Of a stretch of 64,000 nt of DNA, positions 57,566 to 64,000 are shown one piece after another. A program made the position numbers and the translations under genes. The DNA is from Castor canadensis. Lineage: Eukaryota; Chordata; Mammalia; Rodentia; Castoridae. The stretch spans positions 46,108,853 to 46,172,852 of the forward strand of contig NC_133387.1 in assembly GCF_047511655.1 (NCBI RefSeq). Reading direction: 5' to 3'. Under the pieces are notes generated by a model, which saw nothing but the letters and a program-made list of their open reading frames with translations, made no database searches and was not told the origin of the DNA. Each line of letters opens with the position of its first letter. The first letter of the stretch is position 1.

Positions 57566-57841
57566 TTAAAAAATAATAGAAATTAAGAATTTTAATTTGA
57601 CACTTGATGTCCCTTAGATAATCCACATGCTAGTATACAACAATGTTTAAAAAGCAGTGAACTGTTGAACAATCATGAACAGAATTTGAGTTGTAGAGAT
57701 AGGATAACATTTTTAGAATGAATGAGCTTTGGAAGGGAAGGTAAATTGAGCTTTTCAAACATGAAGAAATATTTCTGCACTGTTCTATGTCATTTTACCC
57801 TGTTATATAGTAGTTAATGTTTGTAAAAGAATTTAGGCTAG

Positions 57842-58036
57842 CCCGGCACCAGTGGCTTATGCCTTTAACCCTAGTTACTCAGGAGGCAGAGATGAGGAGG
57901 ATCACAGTTCCAAGCCAGCCCAGGCAAATAGTTTGTGAGACCCTATCTCAAAAATCCATCACAAAAAAAGGGCTGGTGGAGTAGCTTGAGGTGTAGGCCA
58001 TGAGTTCAAGCCCCAGTAGCACAAAAAAATAAAAAG
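57842..58036 (+). mobile_element. B1-dID dimeric SINE
   Basis: Nearly the same dimer as at 10860: B1 head ggcaccagtggcttatgcct, ID tail gggctggtggagtagcttga, agttcaagccccagtagcac. Confidence 0.87.
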
Positions 58037-59093
58037 AATTTAGTCTATGTTCACATTGTCTTGAAACTCTCCTGGGATTAAATCTTCACAACTCAAGCTG
58101 ATATGAGGCTTATTTGTTTTGTTTTGCATCTCATATTAAAATTATACTAGCAGTTACCAAAAACTATAGTCCACCAATAGTTGAACAAGAGAGAGAAAGC
58201 TTTTCCACTGAAACAAGAAAAGATTAAGGAATGGGTTGGGAGAGATTATGTTTGCATATATACCATTAAAAAATCATGAAAAATATAAAAAGTCTTATGA
58301 TATCAATCCTTGCTTTTACAGGTTTTAAAAACTAGTAGATGAGACCATATCAAAAAGCATGAAACACTAGTAAAGCAATTTAGTGCTTCACTGTGTAATG
58401 CTAAGTATGAATAAAATGATAATTCAGAGAAGAGAGAGATCACATAGACTTGAGCTATGAGACATGGTTCCAAAGAATAGGTGCACTTAAAATGAGCCTT
58501 GAAAAACAATCATCAGAGAAGGAAGGAGAGAATAAAGGAGGAGCAAAAGCAAGCATGGAGAAATGAATATGATGGGTCCAGAGGATAGGAAGGAAGCTAC
58601 TTGGCTGGGCTAGAGCAATGAGTTGAGGAACTATGGAAAAATAAACAACATGGACAATTCTTATGAGCTATTTGAAAGCCAGTCAGGCACGTATGAACTC
58701 AGTGTGGTGAGCAACTGGGGACAACTGAAGGACTGATGAAAGTTCCTGTTTGGGAAGATTAGTCTGGAGCAGCCTTTGGTGTGATGGGGTAGTGTGGGCC
58801 GGGCAGTGCTAAAGCAACTGAAGCACCTGTGAGCACTCTACCCATCACTGAGTTCTTTGGGCTGTCAAACTTGTCCTTTTAAATTTGTAGGCTCAATTAT
58901 TCTCTTTTGGCTCTATTTCTAGGTAACTTTCATAGAAGTCCAAAAATACTCAGACTTAAACATTTCAGTCTTTATCAGTCTTTATCCATCAATACATGTA
59001 TTTGAAGTGCCTTGGAGACCCAGAAAAAGCATTTAAGGTGGGCATAAGTAGAATGTCAACTTTAAACACTGAACTCTGATAATATTCTGGAGA
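58037..59093. other. Unique intergenic sequence
   Basis: No gene or repeat recognised. Confidence 0.5.
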
Positions 59094-59240
59094 AGGGCGG
59101 GAGGGAGAGAAAGAGAGAAGAAGAAGGAGGAGGAGGAGGGAGAGAGGTAGGGAGCGAGAGAGGAAGGAGAGTGGGAGAGAAGGAGAGCAGGAGGGAGGAA
59201 GTGAGGGAAAGAAGGAGGGAGAGAGAGAGAGAGAGAAAAT
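59094..59240. repeat. 147-bp polypurine tract (GA/GGA)
   Basis: Almost all purine on the plus strand, from gggcgggagggagagaaaga to an AGAG run ending near 59236. The open frames on the opposite strand are Ser/Leu/Pro-rich artefacts of this tract. Confidence 0.95.
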
Positions 59241-59258
59241 GATTCCATACACATATAG

Positions 59259-59272
59259 CCACTAGATGGCAC
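59259..59272 (+). promoter_or_regulatory. CTCF-type core motif
   Basis: ccactagatggcac fits the CTCF core consensus CCASYAGRKGGCRS at every position. It is 20 bases from the end of the polypurine tract, in unique sequence. Confidence 0.55.
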
Positions 59273-59489
59273 TATTGCTGGGCTACCTCAAGTTTAGAAA
59301 AACACCATTCAGAGGGCTTAAAACAAGTTTTCAGTGTAAAAGAAAAAATTTGAATCCATAATGCTTACAGCCAAAATGCTCCTAACCAAGCTCTCCCCAA
59401 CCTCTATTGTCTTCTTAATAGGAAAATGCAATGTACTCACCTGAGGGATGTTATAAATTCTAAAATAAATAGGCTGTAGTTATGGAAGG

Positions 59490-59648
59490 TTTTTTTCCTT
59501 TCCTTTTCTTTTCCTTCCTTCCTTTCTTTCTTCCTTCCTTCCTTTCTTTTTTTGTTTGTTGCTTAAGACAGGGTCTTGCTATATAGTCCAGAATGACCTC
59601 AAACTCATGATCCTCCAGCTTACAGATGTGTGCCTCCAGGCCCAGGTG
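59490..59648 (-). mobile_element. B1 SINE, minus strand, with (CTTT/CCTT)n tail
   Basis: A pyrimidine microsatellite (59495-59553, inverted tail) is followed by inverted B1: gacagggtcttgctatatag, cagaatgacctcaaactcat. Confidence 0.78.
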
Positions 59649-61849
59649 TTATTCTTAATTATTTTAGTTTTTTAACTATATCTTCCTTCCATGAAGGGCT
59701 GTCTGTGGAGCTAGGTTATTGCTTCTTGCAAAACTTTTCATCTGTTAAGATCTGATTTGGAATGTTCAGTTTAGTTGCATGTATCACAGGTTTACTATGC
59801 TAGCAGAACTCCAGAGTTCTATGTGTCACGGTTTCAAAATGTAACTTTTAATACAGTGCATAATTTAAAAGGTCAAAACATACTTTATTATGTGCTTATG
59901 CGATAAATACACCATTAAAGATATTTTGGATATTTTAATTATTTTATATGTTTAGGCTATGGCTTATGGTATGAACACAGCATCCTATTAACAACTTGTT
60001 TCAGGTACCTAATAAAGGCTCTTAAGTAGCTTGGTATGTACTCTTTGTAAAGAAATACTACATAAACTACCTTATGAAATATTTAAAGACCGTCTTCTAT
60101 GGTAACTAAATGGTATTTAACCAAAATTCTTGGTTTTTTTTTTTTTCACTACTCCTCAAATATACTATGTAAATTAAAATGACAGAAAGCTAGCTACATA
60201 CTAAAGTGGAAACAAGATTTCATAAACCTGCAATCTTGAACATCTGGATTTTTTTTCTTATCTCCTGCTTTCTTGTGATAACAGAAGCATTCCCACTCTT
60301 GTTTCTATCTCTGATTGTAACTCCATAAAAAAGCTAAAGATGAGACTCACAAAACACTCATTGAATTAAGGGGACTAAAGAAAAAGATGTAGAATCATTC
60401 CTTGAACTCATGAAAATGTATATAATTTTTTGATCCTTTTGAGGAGATGGTTTAGGCATAGATTTTTTTATTGGAAAGATTTTTTAAGTTTTTTCATGCT
60501 GCCATACTAGTTACTTCTTCCTGAACTTGCAAGAGGTATACATTGCTGAGTCTTTTTATTTTCTTTTAGCAGCTACATCTCTGGAGAACCTCATGATCAC
60601 TTCCTCATCCAGACTTCTAAGCACACAAAATCAGTGAGACTTATCTCATATCATGACTTCAGAACATCAGGCATTCCAAATTCAGAGGAATATAGAGAAC
60701 TCAAAAGATTCTGAGAGCAAAAAGTATCAGGATCCCAGACAGGATATGCCAGTCCAGCACTGCATGTCACCAGCTTTGTGAGAGTACTGGGTATTTACAA
60801 GAGAAGGATGCTCTCCCTTCCTTTCATCCTCTCCAAAGAAAGTCGTCTTTCCGTCTAATCTAACTCGCAAAGGACAGCTTCAGGGTGACAGATTTATTTT
60901 GGAGTGGCATATCTTTTGAGCAAAGTGCAATGTGGAACTGAATGACCAGAAAAGTTTACCTTTCTATACCTAACAAGAAAATATGATAAAAGAACAGCAA
61001 GCCATGTTTTAAATCCCCTACAGAAACTTATTTCTGAAAATATCATATACTATGATGAGTTCCTATACTGATTGTGTTTATTCAGATTTGTATACCTTGG
61101 TTTAATTTCAAAGAATGAACACATTTCTTTTTTGTAATTTGAAATGGCAGCATAAAAAGATATATTTATATTGCCAAAACAAAATGGGACACTGAAATAA
61201 TACATATAACTTTTAAGAACATCTGACAGTGAAGGTAAAAGTAAAAGGATTGTTCTGTTTGAATTGAAGTATAAATCAGACATTTAGAAATCTCAAAAAT
61301 AAGGTTCTAATCTTCAATTATCTTTATCAAATATTCTATAGCAACAAGCTAAAATCTGAAAAAATCTGATACTGTGGGATTCATATTTTGTAAGTTAAAA
61401 TATTTACCCAATGATATGTAGTCTATATTTTTAAGTTTTAATGTGTGTACATATTTTCCATTAAGAATCATGTTAATAATGATTTGGGGAATTGTTAAGT
61501 CATTTATAGGATACTTCAGTGCAACCAAAAAGAAACTTCTAGTATTCCTCTATTCTATCAGAAGCCATGCAAATTTTTTCCTAATTTATGTGATGCAATA
61601 TTTGTAATGTAGGTGGTTATTTCCATTTGAGGTCAAAATATGGTAACAATAGAAAATCAAGCATTTGGCAGAAATCCCAGCTTTAAACTTTATGAAACAG
61701 AAGAACTGTTTGATCACTGGTAACTTGGAGAAAAAACAATTTTGTGTTTAGTTTTATTTAAAAAAAACACTTTCAAATTAACAATTTGTTATTGGTAGTG
61801 AAATTTGATGTAATATTTTAATCTGAACAAAAATGTAATGTAGTTCAGA
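59649..61849. other. Unique AT-rich sequence, repeat-poor
   Basis: More than 2 kb with no repeat family recognised, unusual for this window. No exon seen. It may contain conserved non-coding elements. Confidence 0.5.
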
Positions 61850-62400
61850 TGGAAAGCCCAGAGCAGAGGGGGGAAAAAGCAATGAAAACTCTGGCAAAGA
61901 GTCCCAAGAGAGACGTGTGATCCATGATGACTTGTTTGGCGAGCAGTTTGGAAATGCTCTCTCTCCGGGTGCTCCCACGCTGCAGCATGGGACTTGTGCC
62001 AGTTGTACACCACATCCGAGCAAAGAGAAGGGATGTGAAATGGGGAGCTTGGCTGGTCTTTCCCAACCCAAGCCCTGCACAGTTTGTAAAATAGGAGAGG
62101 AGCTTGTGCTAAACATAGGCCATGTTTCCTAACTGGTTTCACAGTATTTAGAATATATTTTCAAACACATGAATTCCTATATGGATGACTAGTCTGTTGG
62201 GTATTAGTTACTGTGTGAAGATGTCAGGGGGTTGCCTTCGTGAAGTTACCCAGACAAGGAAGATCATGGGCCGAAGAGCTGTGCACATTGGCCGGGGCTA
62301 TAAGACCTCAATTAAATACTTTTGGTCTAATTCAAACATGGCACCATGTGTGCTAGCAGCAGCCTCTGTACTGTAAACTGTCCTGTGCCCTTTCTCTGCA
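61850..62400. promoter_or_regulatory. Candidate conserved non-coding element with retained CpGs
   Basis: A GC-balanced, repeat-free stretch inside AT-rich DNA. CpGs are retained at about 61915, 61939, 61977, 61989, 62018, 62239, 62272 and 62292, far above the local background. Open frames on both strands overlap here without family resemblance, as expected of GC-richer non-coding DNA. Candidate enhancer by composition only. Confidence 0.4.
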
Positions 62401-63568
62401 ACCCATCCCATGCACCCACAGAGAAGAGGCAACACTGCATATATATTTGTTTTTGTCAACTACAGCTACTTATTCCCCTCCCAATAAGCAAATAAGTTAT
62501 TAACCCAATAACCATGAGATTTAGAGAGACTGATACATGTAAGAGGGGATATTTTTGGGCTCTGTCTCACTTATGAATTCAGATTAGTACCAGAGGCAGT
62601 AATCACAGAGGCAAAAAAAGCCAGATTTTTAGGTATTCGGAGAGGTAGAATAGAAGAATCCCCGTCTTGTGCTGTGCTTTGAGAGGCTTGGAATAGCTGG
62701 AAAACAACCCAAACAGCTTCTCCACAGCCTTGGTGAAGAAAGTTAAAAGACCATCTGCTCTTTAGATTAAGATTCACATTTTCAGTAGGGAGGTTAACCC
62801 CTCAAGAGGGTAAAACCTGGTTCTCAGGGGCAAAAGAAAAAATCTTACTCATATTGCTATGGTTATGCATGTTCCATAAAGAAACAGATTGTCTTTCGGT
62901 GGTATTAAAATTTCAGGAGGAAGATGATTAGCAAAAAAAAAAAAAAAAAATCTTTAAAGCCTCCTGAGGTTGGAGGCCACAGTGATGGAAAACAGGTTGT
63001 GAAGCACTAGGTTAAGGTATTTTCCTTGGGAATGCTCCATGAAGATGGTGTTGGCAAAAACAACCAGAATCAAATGGTGTACCAAAAACTATAAATAATA
63101 TGTGCAAGCAATAATAGAATTGTAAGAGAACCAAGGAAGTACAAAATTTGCTGTTTTTTCAATGTGTACAGATTAGAGAGAATCTAACACAATAAAGAGA
63201 TGTCAATATAGGTATCAACATGCAACTATGTAAAGAACTATTTAAAATATTCTGAATAAAGTCAAACAGTTCATGAAGTAAACAGTGGTACACACAATAA
63301 AGCCATGTGTAGCTCAAAGAACAGAAAGGTCAGGGATGGTTTCATACAGGAAATGGGATTTGAACTGGACCCTACAAGACGGGAGGAGATGGGAAAGCAT
63401 CCAAACAGGCCTGAGGACTTGCATCAGAGCTCAGAGTAAGTCTTACAAATCCAAAAGGAAAAATAAAGTCTCAGGGGAGTTAGGAGAGCTGAAAGACCTG
63501 TGCCAAGTTTTGGCCAGTTTAAAGGTCACAATGGAAATCTTCCCCATGCACCTCCACTAAGAATTTTT
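62401..63568. other. Unique intergenic sequence
   Basis: No gene recognised. A poly-A run is at 62933-62951. The open frame at 63285-63560 has no recognisable family. Confidence 0.5.
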
Positions 63569-63766
63569 TTCAAGACTGAGGTTTGAACCCAGAACCTTGC
63601 TCATCTAAGTAAGGACTCTACCACTAAGAACCACACAAAAAAAAATTGCTAAAATTTTATTCTGATACAGGGTCTCACTATGTAGTCCAGGCTGGGTTCA
63701 AATTTGCGATCCTCTGCCTCAGCTTCCTATGAACTGGGATTACAGGAGTGCACCACAACATCCAGC
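63569..63766 (-). mobile_element. B1-dID dimeric SINE, minus strand
   Basis: Inverted ID tail actgaggtttgaacccagaa, then inverted B1 gtctcactatgtagtccagg, actgggattacaggagtgca. Confidence 0.82.
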
Positions 63767-63824
63767 AAAATTTGCTTTATTATAGCAATCCTAGTGTGTG
63801 AGAAGTAGATTTTTTTAATTTACA

Positions 63825-64000
63825 TTTTTTGTTTGGTAAAATATATGCAACTTAAACTTTATCATCTTCACCATTTTTAAATACACAATTCAGTGGCTTT
63901 AACTACATTCACACTGTTGTATAACCATTACTACCATCCATGTCCAGAACTTTTTCACCATCCCATACTGAAACACTATTCCTACTGAATAACTCCACAT
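63825..64000 (-). mobile_element. Old L1 3' end, minus strand, running off the right edge
   Basis: aatacacaattcagtggctt, taactacattcacactgttg, ccatccatgtccagaacttt is the inverted 3' UTR of an old L1M. Confidence 0.7.

Noticed and set aside
59033..59272. Ser/Pro/Leu-rich minus-strand open frames
   Set aside because: Translation of a polypurine/polypyrimidine tract.
61778..62142. Overlapping minus-strand open frames of 112 and 117 residues
   Set aside because: Two frames are open at once over GC-richer non-coding DNA, with no recognisable domain or splice structure.
1..64000. CRISPR arrays, operons, prophage or other prokaryotic systems
   Set aside because: Composition, SINEs and LINEs and the split gene show mammalian nuclear DNA; no spaced direct repeats of CRISPR type were seen.

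Overview
This is a window of mammalian nuclear DNA. It is AT-rich, mostly non-coding and dense in retroposons. Three things point to a rodent outside the mouse-like group. Dimeric SINEs with a 7SL-derived B1 head and an ID-type tRNA-related tail (the B1-dID arrangement) are abundant, monomeric ID-like SINEs are common, and there is a young L1 family whose 3' UTR is G-rich. The B1-dID architecture is known from squirrels, dormice, beavers and cavies. The exact ID variants look beaver-like (Castor) to me, but that species call is an inference.

The only functional gene segment I can support is exon 1 of SDHAF3 (ACN9) at 1410-1583 on the minus strand. It encodes a LYR-motif assembly factor for mitochondrial succinate dehydrogenase. 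The exon ends at what looks like a GC-AG intron donor. Positions 1-1409 are the start of intron 1. A small CpG-rich promoter with NRF1-like and ETS-like sites lies at about 1584-1820. Everything to the right is upstream of SDHAF3. In human that side faces DLX5/DLX6, so positions 2-64 kb are probably the SDHAF3-DLX5 intergenic interval, where non-coding regulatory sequence would be expected.

Layout. 2-11 kb holds old repeats (L2, MIR, MER5A) and SINEs. 11.2-15.2 kb is an old minus-strand L1 riddled with SINEs. 17-22.4 kb has SINE clusters, an old plus-strand L1M and an MLT1-type LTR. 25.9-27.7 kb is a 5'-truncated minus-strand L1. 28.2-31.4 kb holds a MaLR-like LTR, SINEs and a (GGAA)n block. 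32.0-33.7 kb is a recent 5'-truncated L1 with an 18-bp target-site duplication. 38.4-45.5 kb is a full-length but inactivated L1 with a 14-bp duplication. 45.8-51.75 kb is an older L1 carrying two nested insertions: a 5'-inverted (twin-primed) L1 fragment and an MRPL1 processed pseudogene. 52-64 kb has SINEs, L2, a split MER2 transposon, an ancient CR1/L3 LINE fragment, a purine tract next to a CTCF-type motif, and a repeat-free, CpG-retaining stretch at 61.85-62.4 kb that is the best enhancer candidate.

There are no operons, CRISPR arrays, phage or bacterial features. I found no undescribed gene system. The more interesting items are the SDHAF3 splice donor, the architecture of the young L1 promoter (a 137-bp tandem unit plus YY1-like and CTCF-like motifs), the nested insertion history, multimeric SINEs and the candidate regulatory elements.
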